A DNA stretch of 64,000 nucleotides from Antedon mediterranea (GCF_964355755.1 NC_092679.1:7624001-7688000), one strand, 5' to 3'. Shown: positions 50,078-62,488, numbered from the stretch's first letter. The notes: generated from the sequence alone by a model not told the origin. A program made the numbers and translations.

Positions 50078-50256
50078 AGCGTGGTTCCCACTAGCGACGC
50101 AACGCAAGGACGTAACGCAACGCAAGTGAATTGACCAATCACAAGCGATGGCTTATTTGCTTTTGATTGCTAACTGTCTATAACTTCGCTTGTCATTGGT
50201 TAAAACGCTTGCGTTGCGTTTACGTCCTTGCGTTACGTTCTAGTGGGAACCAAGCT
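50078..50256. mobile_element. GGTTCCCACTAG-family MITE, complete 179-bp copy
   Basis: Starts AGCGTGGTTCCCACTAG and ends CTAGTGGGAACCAAGCT, with TAA on both sides (50075-50077, 50257-50259). The interior pairs AACGCAAGGACGTAAC with GTTACGTCC-type blocks and contains ACCAATCACAAGCGATGG. The TWA duplication suggests Harbinger mobilisation. This is the cleanest copy of the family here. Confidence 0.85.
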
Positions 50257-50812
50257 TAAGTGTTTATATTTAGTAGTACTCCTACAGGTCCTATATTACT
50301 GTTTTTAAGATGGAAAACGTGGAAATAGACTGCAAGATGTTATTTTTTTAGAAACATATACACACAAATTTAAGGAAGAAAAATATCTGAATCGAATGCA
50401 AAATCCGTTTTCAGAATCGTACCCTGTTATTATTATCGGACACCGTTGCATAGCGACTATGCTCCATTAATGGCATAACATGGCCTTAGGAATCATGTGT
50501 TGAACATGCATTCATCACGGATCATTATTTATAGGTATGATACCCCTTGGTATCAAGGTAATTTGTGTTTATATCGGAAATGCGAAGTAGAGATGCCATG
50601 ACCCAATGATGACCCTTCACAAGTAGGTCACTTATATTAACTATAAGTAAATTATTATCACCATTAGTATGCGTTGACGTGAGTTAATTTCCTAATGATT
50701 ATTAAAAAACACAAAAAAATCAAGCGCGCGTACACAATTTGTAAGCAGCGTTTGAACGCCGCGTGCATTAAACGTTGGTTCTCAACAAAACGTAATAGCC
50801 TACTTCTGATAC

Positions 50813-51081
50813 CTGTTTGAGTACTGTAAATCCAGTACCCTTTTCCCAGCATGCACTTGATTATAATATTGATTTATTGACAAGTGATCGATAGATCTGT
50901 CGGCGTCTGCTGGCCGGTAGACGAGTTTGACTATATAGTTCTCTGCGCGGCACAGATATTGCGTGGATATTGATTCAAATTGATTCTTGATGTCATCGGT
51001 GGATACTGCGTTTGTGTTGTATTTGTAAATGCTGTCTGCGCTCAACACTAATAAAGAAAACCATGAATAGAAATAATACAT
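50813..51081 (-). CDS. Unrecognised exon with signal-peptide-like start
   Basis: On the minus strand an ATG at 51081 opens MYYFYSWFSLLVLSADS, a convincing signal peptide (hydrophobic core, small residues at the likely cut). About 70 further residues follow, including a single Cys and AENYIVKLVYRPADADRS. A possible donor ACAG|GTATCA at 50813/50812 would end the exon in phase 2; reading through, a stop follows four codons later. I do not recognise the family. It may be the first coding exon of a secreted or membrane protein running towards lower coordinates, or a chance frame. No downstream exon was found. Confidence 0.3.
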
Positions 51082-52534
51082 CCTTAATATATATTTCCTC
51101 GTCAACTGGGGTAGTTAACTAGACAGTGAGTAATTTTAAAACCAGGTCAGGAATTCAACCAAGACATATACACGTCAACTAAATTTATAATCGATAAAAA
51201 TATGCTTTGTTTATTTAGATAATTATCTCGATTGAAACATGAAGTTTGATGACAATTTAGTGTCCTGACATTGTAAAATATTTAGGTTGACGAATTATTT
51301 GCAGCTGTATTCATTCAACTACAGATATCATTAAAACACTGTAATATTCGATCAGGACGTAAACACATCAAATATACGGATGCAGCTTATCTCATATTAG
51401 AAGAACAAAAGGTTTAAAGTGAGCGCGCATACTTTGATATTTTACCGCAGTTTTTTTTAATAATCACCTGGTTTCCCATTTTACTGCCAAATTACTTGTT
51501 AATAGTTTTTGGACATTGTTGTTTGAAACAATAAAATGAATCATATGCCTACCTGTACATTTGCATTGTTCGAGCCGCAACTACGTCATCAACGTGTTGT
51601 ACGCGTATGGTCAGTGCTATTTTGATTCGCATTCGCTTGTCCAACCAAGATTACCCGCGCCCGTGCATCTGTGTACAAAACATGGATGATGCAATATCAA
51701 TTAATACTAATTAGAGGCCTAAATACGTAGTATACTGTAGTGAAATCTGATATGGTATTGTTCACAAACATGAGAAACATAATTTCACGCGCGTTCAAAC
51801 GTTGATAATAAATAATTTATTTTTGTACGCGTGCGTCGAATTAACGCTGTTTGTGTTGTTTCTCATTGACAAAATAGAACACACCAATTTTTGTTTTATG
51901 GGATTATATATTTTGCTAGTTTATCGGTAAAGTAGGTCGAATGATCTGATTGCGTTTGAAGCTACCCGTCAACACCCTATTACTAGTATAATTATTCAGG
52001 CATCTCGTTAAAGTTGTGCTCACGAGGATTGCCATTCCAAACGATAATTGTTTATATAATTCTATTAATTATTGTTTTCAGTTAATCGCTCTGCACTGAC
52101 TAATTCTGATTGTTTTAGTACAGTCATTTTAATCCGAAGAGTATTAGCAATAGGCATTTTTGATCTTATTTATTACCAAACCATGCTTTTTGTTGCTGGC
52201 TATAATATTAAATTGAAGTGAAATTATAATGATAATGATGGGATATCGATATCCGGGGTCTAAGACCCAGGGAAGTATTTCCGATGATCCGCAGATTGAA
52301 AATTAGAATTTGTTTTTCTTGAGATGGACTGCAAATACCTATATTTATTTCAGAGTTGGTGTTTAATTGTTGCTGCGTCATTCCAACGTTATAGGCCAGT
52401 GCCTTTTTGGTACTAATTTGAATACAAACATATTATTGTAAACATATTGTAATATTAAAGTATGGGTCTTTAATACATACAGTAATAATAACTGATTTAA
52501 TACGCAGTTTACCTATTGTTTTGTTATTGTTCAC
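51082..52534. other. Unannotated stretch
   Basis: Mixed sequence with scattered CGCG; a promoter for the 50813-51081 frame could lie here but no core element was identified. Confidence 0.35.
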
Positions 52535-52654
52535 CTTTGCATCGCAGACAGTTTTTATTGTGACAATGGTAGTTGTGATTCCTCCCAAGGTTATTAACCA
52601 AAACAATAGATACACCATCGAAAAGCGACAACCAGACGCGAACATACTGGCCAT
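52535..52654 (-). CDS. Unrecognised exon with hydrophobic leader
   Basis: On the minus strand an ATG at 52654 (or 52618) opens a leader with MVYLLFWLITLGG followed by a Thr/Val-rich stretch and ...VCDAK. It ends exactly at a good donor AAG|GTGAAC (52535/52534) in phase 0. This looks like the first coding exon of a secreted or type I membrane protein, but I recognise no family and found no downstream exon. A + strand frame overlaps the same bases (52521-52715) and is less convincing. Confidence 0.28.
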
Positions 52655-52699
52655 GACATCGTGTATTGAACACGTAGAAAATATATGTATGCGCAAGGC

Positions 52700-55600
52700 T
52701 CAAATCTCACAATAATGTCGTAACCACGTATTTACGAGAGGAAATAAAACTACTGCACACGACAGATTGCATCCTCCCCAATCATCACCGCATCGGGTTG
52801 ATACAACTAAACCTTTACATTTGTCGATGTTCGCGTCAAGTGCTCTGGTATCGTTCAACTCAAAATTTACGTTGATAGTGTGCGTGTGACTATACTGATA
52901 TTTATGATTTACTATCGACTGTCTGTACAAGGACAGTTCACCCTGAACGTGCTAGCAAAAACCTAAATACTATAATAGATTAGATTATAATTACTTGATA
53001 AGTGGTTCATCTTATAGCAGTCATTTTGTTCTCTTCATTTTACGATTTATGACATTATTTACGTGTCATTAAGGGGCGTTTTCCCGTGTCTGAGATTAAA
53101 CACATAATCAAGATTATAAGATAATAGCCTTAGTCCTATCCTATCGTAAATTTAAAGGGCGTAACTATATAACAATGGGGGAGATGCTTCGTTTCCTCGG
53201 GGAATCATTGAATCAAAATAACATTCATTTTCATCATAAAAAAACTATAATTTCTTACAATATACAACAAACGTTAATTTCGTCACCACTTATCACAACC
53301 TCCTCCACTGCCACACGTCGTACTAGGTGACATTGTTAACGCGCGCGCGCGTTTAAACGACGTGCATTGGTTCCACGCAATACAAGGTTAAGGACGGTAG
53401 TAGTAAATACAGTACAATGTTGGTTGAAGGACTTACAAGGTACTTGCATTTTATTAAAAGGACTATTATCGTAATGTTAAACAACCCATTGGCACGCTCC
53501 TTGTGCGTGAAGGGTTAGTACGACGACCCAACGAGAAACGCAACAAGGACGCGTCGGTAAACATCAACGACGTTCGGTAGCAGAATTAATTCTATTCTTT
53601 GTAAAGTAATAATAAGGTCGAGGACAATAGGTTTTTTGGAAAATTGCCAACAAATTTAAAGTGAATTTTGTTGTCAAGAGGGCACGTTTCATATTTACAT
53701 AAAAATATATTATCAAATCCCTGTTTGAAATTATCATAGCTTTAATTGTGATTTAAGAAACCAATTATCTTTTTATTGTACACGAAGAAAAATACGCTCA
53801 TTTAAGAATAACCCGTGGGTAATAAATAATACAATCCAAGCGAAGTTAAAGTGCATTACACCTTTCATTTTAGCTAAAAGAAAAATACCTTTATATTTGG
53901 ATCACGTATTAATCTAAGGCTAAGTTTCACCTTATGTTTTTTTTACTATTATAGAAACAACACTACGTCGATATCACCATGCACACGCGCGTGCACATTT
54001 TTTTGTACGCCGCCGGTCCAATTTCAGCCCACACAATCGGAGTCACAATAGAGTCACCGTAGGTTTTGATCGCTCAATTTTATGCCAATTCAATCCACCT
54101 TTGTGTTACGCGCTAAGCGACCGTAACAATAGTTATTTGTGAATTGTTTTCTTTTTCTTATATAAAAATTATTATTATTTATTAATCATTGTCGTAACGT
54201 TAGTAAACAACAGCAACATAAAAGAAAAAATGAATGAGACTGATACCCGGTACTCAGAAATAAGTTTTTATCAATAAATTTTAATTACAATCTTATTTTG
54301 CAATTAAAATGATATGTTATTAATTTAATTTTATAAAACCACTAACTTTGTAAAAACATAAGTTAAAAAAACCAGAAAGTGTTCTGTAGCAGGTTGGGAT
54401 CCCGAATTGTTAATTATTCCGTAGTTATGGGAGTATGGATAAATTTAGAAATCATGTGCGTGATGTGTGTGATTGTTGATATCTAATAATATACATTTTA
54501 AATAGAATACACAGTAATACAGAGGGGGTACTATATAATTAACTATAGGGAAGAAAAAAGTATAGAATATATGGATTTATAATAATGTCGAATGATTATA
54601 AACATTATCTTACTCTTACGAACGTGTCGTATCCAGGCTTTTGAATTATATTAGGGGTGGTGATTGGAAGGCGTGATGGCAGTAGTGTGAAATGAACAGA
54701 TTAACTTAGCCTAATGTCCTATGTTTTGTATTGTCATTTTAAAAGTGTAAGGTAAAGTGGCGGAGGGGTTCGGCTGATCCCCCTCTATCGGTATGATCAT
54801 TGTTATGTTTATTTTATTATTTTTTTTTATTTATTCAATTTCTGCCATATACAATACTGTACAAAGAAAAAGACAAAACGAATATAAAAGGCAAAGAAAG
54901 ACCAAACAGGTGCTAAACACATGCTAGTTGGTAAACAGAACAGTACATCTACAAGTAAAGAAAGCGAACAACTACAAACATTTTCAACATCAAAATTATT
55001 TTAAAAAGAATATTATTGAGATAAGAATAATAATGTTATATGTTTAGATGTTTTTCTGTCGCCGATTGGTAAACTGATTTGAAACCATTAGTGTTCCAAA
55101 CAAAGTACTATTGACTTACAAAATTAGAAAAGACCTGACGCCAAGAAGCAAACAAATTAATTTCGCGTGGGTATGTCGGTTTGAATACCGATGCTCGGGT
55201 GGTAACATCTTAAAATAACATGACTTTTTGTCATTTTTTCCGCATGTTTAGCAGCCATCTCGACTTGAAAGTGCGCCACACGAGATCTATTTTTCTTTTG
55301 TCTATTTAACCGGAATAAACATCGCTTAAAATAAACAAAATCTTCTCAGCTATGAATATTGTACGCGTGTGCGTTATAAAAGTAAATAGAGTTAAGTGCG
55401 CCCAAGATTACGTAACGGATGAATAGTCATTTTAAATAAAGAAAATCAGAATGCGGCTCATTTAAGCGTAAAATTATGCCGTAACCAAATAAGTTTGTAA
55501 ATTTGCGAAAACTAACAATTACATTTTCCAGTGTCGATACAACAATAGAGTTATTATAATAAAATATTGAAAATAAATCCATTGTAGTTTAGCTACTTAT

Positions 55601-55831
55601 TGTTTAGTTATGACTTGTCAAGTTGTCAATGTGTGTTTTAGCGCCTTTTTTATTAATAATAATTTAATAATTCAGCCACAACCGTTACGAAGTTTATTTA
55701 AAACAAATCCTTCACTTTTCTTTCTAAATGGTCGGAAAGGAAAAAACAACTCGTTTCATACAAGTATGAGACCTAATGATATGCGAATTAGGTGTTAGGC
55801 CTACTGTATTAATGTAGTGTACTGAATTAGA
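52700..55831. other. Unannotated stretch
   Basis: AT-rich with isolated CpG patches, for example GCGCGCGCGCG at 53340-53352. No gene, RNA or bounded element that I can support; the 52700-52930 and 55610-55798 frames are unrecognised. Confidence 0.4.
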
Positions 55832-56195
55832 CAAAATTAATACATTACAAAAGGCAAAATTAATACATTACAAAAGGCAAAATTAATACATTACAAAAGG
55901 CAAAATTAATACATTACAATAGGCAAAATTAATACATTACAAAAGGCAAAATTAATACATTACAAAAGGCAAAATTAATACATTACAAAAGGCAAAATTA
56001 ATACATTACAAAAGGCAAAATTAATACATTACAATAGGCAAAATTAATACATTACAATAGGCAAAATTAATACATTACAAAAGGCAAAATTAATACATTA
56101 CAATAGGCAAAATTAATACATTACAAAAGGCAAAATTATTACATTACAAAAGGCAACATTAATACATTACAAAAGGCAAAATTAAAACATTACAA
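55832..56195. repeat. 23-bp minisatellite, about 16 copies
   Basis: The unit is 23 bp, like AAAATTAATACATTACAAAA followed by GGC. A common variant has ACAATAGGC, and the last copies are decayed. It is unrelated in sequence to the other 23-bp array at 10970-11338. Confidence 0.97.
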
Positions 56196-58070
56196 TTAAG
56201 AAATAAGACATGTGATGCCGGCATCCAGTAGGTTGATGCGATCTGTTATATTAGAGCATAAACTAATATAGGTTAACAGGTTACAGAAGACTGTTGTGAT
56301 GAGCAAAATACCATTACTTAAAGTTATATCTGTTCAATTAGGAGATAATATTAACAATGGCGAGTAAGTAGGCCCTGTTAATAAACAATAACGGTCTGTC
56401 TAGCAATCAATAGTCCCAATTATTTTATGGGTTTTATTGCTGAACTAGACCTAGTTGTAATAGTTTGTAAAGACATTTGTGTTTGTTTGGTAAATGTAGT
56501 TCGGTTCAACTTAAACCACACCTAAGTACGTCATCCAAAGAAACGCAATTTTGGCGCGCGAATTGTGTGTCTTGACGTGACGTGACCGTGGTTTATTTAG
56601 CGTGGTCAAAAAGGTATACATCTAGTACGGATGGTTACGATAACTGCAACCAGCAAAACGTCTTATATTTAGACAATTTCGGTAACGGTTATTTAATAAA
56701 AATCTGCACGTGCGCTAATACATCGAGAGGCTTCAAAAGCCTATATTTCATAGGTCCTAACTAGATTTCAATGTCAATTCAAATGACTTTTCGGTGACCT
56801 ATTAACATATTAAATGTTGAATACGTATGATATCGTATCAATAACTGCCTACTCATTTCTACCAATACGCAATATTTATTATTGGAAATGTTCCAAATCA
56901 TAAAACGTGCATTATTATTGTTTGGCTCACGTTCAAGGGTATCATAGTAATGACGTCATATTGTCTGATATAATAAATATATATACGTATAAAAGTATCG
57001 AGTACTGTATATGTTTTATGAGCGCAGTGCATTATTATCATTGTTATGCTGAACAAAATATAATATTATTACGTCTTGTTCATTCCAGGGTTGAATTTAA
57101 TAAACGTATTTTTTGGGGGAAAAATCATCAAAAACAATAAGAAGTCTGAGAACAGAATATAATATAACGTATAGTAACGATAAGAGAATGAGTTGTAACT
57201 GAATGTTGGCTAGGAAACGTGCTCACCTCTAGGCCTATGTTGTTTGAATTCAGTAGGCCTATCAGTGCCAAGAGTACAGGTGCAACAATGTATCCACGTT
57301 TACTTGGCACTAAACATTCTCAAATAGCATTAACCCCACAAAACGTTGGCAACAACTCAATATAATCATTACTTGATAATCGTTTAAGAAATTGTGGTTA
57401 ACGTGGTCAAACTTGTATAAAATATCAACTATTTGTGATGATGGTGTTGGTTTTGGCTCGTGTGTGGAGTAGTTTATCTTCCCTTCTTGACCCGTATGAT
57501 TATCCTCATCAACACACCTACGAATTCACAAATCATTTTATGGAACTACAAGTAATAATGTACCACCTGTGATTTCTGAGAAGATTAAATGGTTATTGTT
57601 TTACTTGTTATTGTGTTTTGTTTATCCTTTTATATAGTACTCTTGAAAGTAATTAATAGTGTCCCAATAGTAATGGATTACAATTGTCTTGTGACGTCAC
57701 GCGCGTTAGCATTTTGTCTTAACTTAAGTTGTGTCACGCGCGTTAGCATTTGCCGCCATCATCTAATTTTAACTTACAGTTTAATAAAAACCGTATGTAA
57801 TTAAATGGCAAAACGTCATTGTAACTATTACATTGTCATGTTTATGCTGAACCATAATTCAATATTGTTTATTTACAGGCGAGCAAATTTAAAAGCAGGA
57901 TCAACGGTTTAACTTGTCATCCGAAGGACGGTGGAATTAGAAGCATGTAAATAATGGCATTGTTATGTGTTTCATGCCTTATGTCCGTCTTCTTTGTGTA
58001 TAACGCAACGTAAACCGACGCACACAACGTAAGAAAATACTCTTTTATCAATTTCACATGCTCCCTCTAA
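56196..58070. other. Unannotated stretch
   Basis: No supportable gene. Bases 57680-57760 contain a short duplicated GTCACGCGCGTTAGCATTT. Bases 58003-58045 contain a fragment of the MITE family that follows (AACGCAACGTAA, AACGTAAGAAAA). Confidence 0.4.
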
Positions 58071-58407
58071 AGCGTGGTTCCCACTAGAACGCAACGCAAC
58101 GACGTATTGACGCAAGGTGTTGTATTGCGTAATCACAAGTGGGAACCGACGACGCAACATTGCTGCAAAGTTGCAGGTTTGATTTCACGCAGGCGGGAAC
58201 AAACACAATTATCGGAAGGGCATTTTCTTACGTTGCGTACGCAACGTAAGAAAATGCCCTTCTAATCATTGTGTTTGCCCCCGCCTGCGTGAAATTAAAC
58301 CTGCGATTTTTGCAGCACTGTTGCGTCGTCGGTTCCCACTTGTGATTACGCAATACAACACCTTGCGTCAATACGTCGTTGCGTTGCGTTCTAGTGGGAA
58401 CCACGCT
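58071..58407. mobile_element. 337-bp near-perfect palindromic MITE
   Basis: Ends AGCGTGGTTCCCACTAGAAC and its reverse complement; the centre of symmetry is at 58238/58239 (CGTTGCGT|ACGCAACG). The outer 90 bases of the two arms look identical and the inner parts differ at roughly a dozen positions. Frames of the same peptide on both strands (57972-58160 minus, 58321-58545 plus) arise from the symmetry and are not genes. Confidence 0.9.
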
Positions 58408-58540
58408 TTACAACAAGTTGAATTGCCGGATTCCATCTGTGACTCGCATGGGCATGTTCTCACAGCACTTTTCGTCATTATACATTGCGTCAGCTGTGTC
58501 CTTGCGTTGCGTCATTCTAGTGGGAACCAAGCTTTACCCA
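58408..58540. mobile_element. Partial GGTTCCCACTAG-family MITE
   Basis: Only a right half is clear: TCCTTGCGTTGCGTC and CTAGTGGGAACCAAGCTTTA. It directly abuts the palindromic copy. Confidence 0.6.
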
Positions 58541-59220
58541 GGTAACTTCAGGTAACTTCGCGCACAGGCTCCTAACACGAGGCTCCTCATATGCCACACG
58601 GCTCCTCATATGCCACACATGACACTGTATTACAGACTTGCCTATGTGATCTGGACAGAAATAATCTCATATGTGAAGATCCATAGTAGTATAGGGCATA
58701 CAGTAATATCGGCTGATTTTATTCGCTGTTTGTCTTCTATTACGGCGCGCGCTCATAAAACCCCTAACAACCTGATAGTAGTTTATGTTTCTATGCTGTA
58801 GTTTATGTTTGCATGAATGTCACGCAACCGAGTGAAGTAAAATTCGTATCAATGTTTAACATATTTAGTGAAACCGAACTATTCAATCTTATTAAAAAGA
58901 TATTTTATTAATAAAAAATTGCATCGGTGTAGAATTTGTTCGACCTAATTTCGATGAACCCAAATGTATCTTTTTATTATTAAATCAAAATTGATTGAAA
59001 CCTAGTTGTGTTATGTGCGACGCAATAAGTACGTCTCGTATAAATCCATCAACAATTTTATTTCTTTTTTCTTCTGATTTTTGATATTGCATAACATGAA
59101 AGGAAGATATATATATTCTAAAATAACTTCAATATTAATATTCACCACAAAATAAAAAAAACGTAATTGATTATTGATTTTCGACTCGGCAGACTTCAAA
59201 TAAATTGGGCCTAACCACAC
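58541..59220. other. Unannotated stretch
   Basis: Short duplications (GGTAACTTC twice; GGCTCCTCATATGCCACAC twice near 58580-58618). No gene recognised. Confidence 0.4.
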
Positions 59221-59352
59221 CTGCGGAAGGGTTGAATACGTATCGTTATTGTCATCAAGTATTGAATGTTGGATTAAAACAACGCGTGTTCTACTCGTAA
59301 AAGCAGGATTTTGCGATTTTGATGATTTATGCTTCCGAGTGATTTCAATCGT
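59221..59352 (-). CDS. Possible internal exon, unrecognised
   Basis: On the minus strand a good acceptor (TCCTCCTTTTCAG) precedes 44 open codons and a donor CCGCAG|GTGTGG, phase 0 at both ends (132 bp). The peptide includes TIEITRKHKSSKSQ and ends NDTYSTLPQ, polar and protein-like. The frame is open on both sides, the longest non-repeat frame of the region (59011-59400). I recognise no family and could not link it to other exons. Confidence 0.22.
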
Positions 59353-59908
59353 CTGAAAAGGAGGATCAGGATTATAACTGTGTACAACACACATGCGCAA
59401 TGTTAACCTAGATGTGGTGACATCACATATCTCGATTTGAAACGGAAACTAATGTGACGATGAGAGACGTTTTTATGCGCGCGCGTCTCCCTCTTCAAAT
59501 TGCGTAATTGTACTGGCCAACCCCGAGAACCGATACCGTATTCTAGGGGCGTTCAAGAAAAGATAGACTATAAATTTACAATAATATATTCGTTATCAAA
59601 ATGTTAGGAGAAATCTTTCATCATATTATAACGTTCATTTGTACTTTGTTGACCGATGATCTGAACACTCGTCTACCTCATTAACATTGAATAACATTGT
59701 GCACGGCGTTGGTCGAGTGTAATGCAGTAAAGTTAACACAAATCATTCGATACCACATCGTCGTTCTTACGTTCGTGCGAGCTTTAAAGTACCTGGATCT
59801 GTCGGATACAATTTCACCCATTGTTGAAACTTTCAGATTTATTGCATCCTCATGGCTTATGACCCCAAACGACAAAACAACACGTTTTGCCACGTTTCTC
59901 GCGCTCAC
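59353..59908. other. Unannotated stretch
   Basis: Overlapping frames on both strands at 59681-59921; neither has a recognised domain. Confidence 0.35.
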
Positions 59909-59987
59909 CTGGGCAGCCTAACAGAATACAGTCGAGCTTGGATGGACGAGGACGCCACGCGAGCTGCTGTCAGTGGTAAACTTTATA
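59909..59987 (-). promoter_or_regulatory. Possible minus-strand TATA promoter with short first exon
   Basis: TATAAAG lies at 59987-59981 on the minus strand. About 70 bases on is a near-consensus donor CTGCCCAG|GTGAGC (59909/59908) with no ATG between, which looks like a TATA core promoter and a noncoding first exon. No downstream exon could be joined with confidence. Confidence 0.25.
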
Positions 59988-60264
59988 TCCACCTTTGACA
60001 TCTTGCCAATCATCTGTAAAGTTGGCAAGGCACATGACATTTGTAAACAAGAACATTGATAAGTAGTAGTTCTCTGCTACAATTGAATAGTTGTTTTGCA
60101 TTTGTAAAATAATATTATGAATCATTGTGTTATGGAAGTAAATGTCAGTCATGATAACAATTGTCAGTGTTCTGCTACAAATACTTGAACCAACGTCCAG
60201 TCAGGCACGCGCCAGTCGCACGTCACGCGCACTTATATCTGAATAATACTGGTACTGAGCGTCC

Positions 60265-61345
60265 TCTTTAAGCTTAGTTTTCACTTTGGGCCTGTTTCTG
60301 CTGAGCAGAAATAATCGATTATTAACCGTTTATTTTTTTAATCGATTATTTTTGGCCAGCAGAAACGGCGCAAAATAAAATAACCGATTAAAAATAACCG
60401 ATTAAAAACACTCAATCCATTGCGTGTTTTAATCGATTATTTCTTGTTTTAACCGATTATTGCGGAGCAGTTTTGAGCTGCAACACAAATAGCGATTATT
60501 GACCTCACTTTGACCTCTAGAGTATGACAAACTTATTCACGTCACAAAGCATGCTGTTTATTTGCGCGATATCGACGACAATCAGCAAAACCACGATCGC
60601 GATGTAGACCGAACAGGGAGTTGTTAACAACTCCCTGGACCGAATAACAATCAAATGTTAAACATTTGATTTTTATTATTTTGTGGGGGAGAATTATACC
60701 CTACCGAGAGACTCCAGGATTCTGTGTTACAAGTACACCCGTTACATACCACCAGTCCAGGCTAACGATGTTTTACATGTCATTTTTTAGGCCTGTTGTC
60801 TGTTGACTTGTTTCGGTAGAAATATATAGCCTAGCTAGGCCTAGTTGGCCGAAGGTAAAACCAACGAACGGTGAAACGAACTTTTTTCGCCGACGTGTCC
60901 TTATTAATATAACATCATTATTCTGATTGTATGTGGTACGGTAGTAGGCCTAGATGTTTATTTTACAAATAATATAGCTTTACGTAAGACTAATTTTTAA
61001 TCCTACGTACATGTGAGAGTTTTTAGGCAGCGATAGGATGTAAACAAACCAACTCTCATCGGCCTTTCATAACTTGAACTGCGCTGTGGGGGAATGATGA
61101 CGTGATTTTAAAAACCGATTACCTGAATAACCGATTAAAGTCGTAGAAATTTTCAATTGCAACGCGATTATTTTTGTGGTTTGCGGTGACTGGAAAAAAT
61201 CGATTATTTTGATTTTTTCAGCAGAAACAGACCCTTTGACGCCAACACAACGACGACATTTTGGATGATTAATCGTGTCGTGATTGGTCAAAATACTTGC
61301 GGCACATTTACGTGCGTTGCGTTGCGTCCTATATAGTAAACACAT
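60265..61345. mobile_element. Degenerate GGTTCCCACTAG-family MITE split by the 60288-61234 element
   Basis: Left remnant AAGCTTAGTTTTCACTTT (from about 60270) and right remnant TTTGACGCCAACACAACGAC to GTGCGTTGCGTTGCGTCC (61235-61330). Together they read like one decayed copy of the family with an internal insertion at CACTTTGACGCC. Confidence 0.6.
60288..61234. mobile_element. Harbinger-like element, 947 bp, with AACCGATTA/TAATCGATTA subterminal repeats
   Basis: Ends GGGCCTGTTTCTGCTG and (reversed) GGGTCTGTTTCTGCTG, nearly the same as the 37592-38379 element, but the clustered repeats just inside are TAATCGATTATT/AACCGATTA instead of ATACCGTATTT. TTT flanks both ends (60285-60287, 61235-61237) and the host MITE reads through when one TTT is removed. 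No transposase or Myb-like frame seen inside. Confidence 0.8.
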
Positions 61346-62072
61346 ATTTAGTGTTTTCTATAAAAAAAAAACAATATTGGCCAATATTGCCAGCATATTC
61401 ATAGTTGTGCGCTCAGTTAAACTCAATCGCTTATACGTAAATGTACGGTATTAAGTCTTACTTCATTATTTGAATAATCTTGGTCTAATGTCCTAATTAT
61501 TTGATCACATTGTAGGCAGTCTCTGTAGGTCCTACATAATTATAAATAGGCCTACAATTCAAAGTAGGGTTTGTGTAGTTTCTTGCCATAATGTGACCCT
61601 CTTTACCAAGGTGTTGCCATGGGTTAAGTCATCAAACAAGAAGGCACTGTATTGGAACGTAATAACTGCGTACTGTCACTAATCCCTAAATCTTAACCAT
61701 ATTAGGATGTAATACGCCAGCAATTGCATTCTATAAATAGATTTCACGGATATAAAAAAAAACAAAATCCAATAATGTTTCGAGCCGTCAAAACAAGTAC
61801 TCGAGACGAGTGATTTTAGGGATTTATGATTACTTACACACCTGTTGACACTGTCAAATCACGCGTACGACCTCGGTTCATGGAGGGGTTAATAACGAAA
61901 TATTGGAGCTATTCCAGATTCGTAATTCGTAATTTTAGTAATTGAATTCTTTCAATAAAGACATTTCAGACACATGATGGGTACGGTGTGTTTAATTATA
62001 CTGAGATTGACCCGGGTTGGTTTTGTACGCTTCTTGAACCGTGTGACTCTCCAAACCATCATAAAGCCAGCT
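61346..62072. other. Unannotated stretch
   Basis: AT-rich; nothing recognised. Confidence 0.4.
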
Positions 62073-62488
62073 GAAGCGTGGTTCCCACTAGCGACGCAAC
62101 ACAAGGACGTAACGCAACGCAAGTGAATTGACCAATCACAAGCGATGGCTTATTCGCTTGTTTCTGAAGCTTGGATCCCACTAGAACGTAACGCAAGGAC
62201 GTAAACGTAACGCAAGCGTTTTAACCAATGACAAGTAAAGTTATAGACAGTTAGCAATCACAAGCGAATAAGCCATCGCTTGTGATTGGTCAATTCACTT
62301 GCGTCGCGTTACGTCCTTGTGTTGCGTCGCTAGTGGGAACCAAGCTTTACATTCACTTGCGTTACGTCTTTGTGTTGCGTCGCTAGTGGGAACCACGCTT
62401 TAACTGTCTATAACTTCGCTTGTCATTGGTTAAAACGATTGCGTTGCGTTTGCGTCCTTGCGTTACGTTCTAGTGGGAACCAAGCTTT
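62073..62488. mobile_element. Nested cluster of three or more GGTTCCCACTAG-family MITE copies
   Basis: Terminal motifs (GGTTCCCACTAG, GGATCCCACTAG or CTAGTGGGAACCA) occur at about 62078, 62172, 62330, 62384 and 62470, in both orientations. The internal marker ACCAATCACAAGCGATGG and its complement also occur twice. The arrangement is copies inserted into copies; the order of events was not resolved. A further fragment lies at 62515-62565. Confidence 0.75.

Noticed and set aside
57972-58545. Matching peptides on both strands (FPLVITQYNTLRQYVVALRS)
   Set aside because: They are the two arms of a palindromic MITE read in opposite directions.
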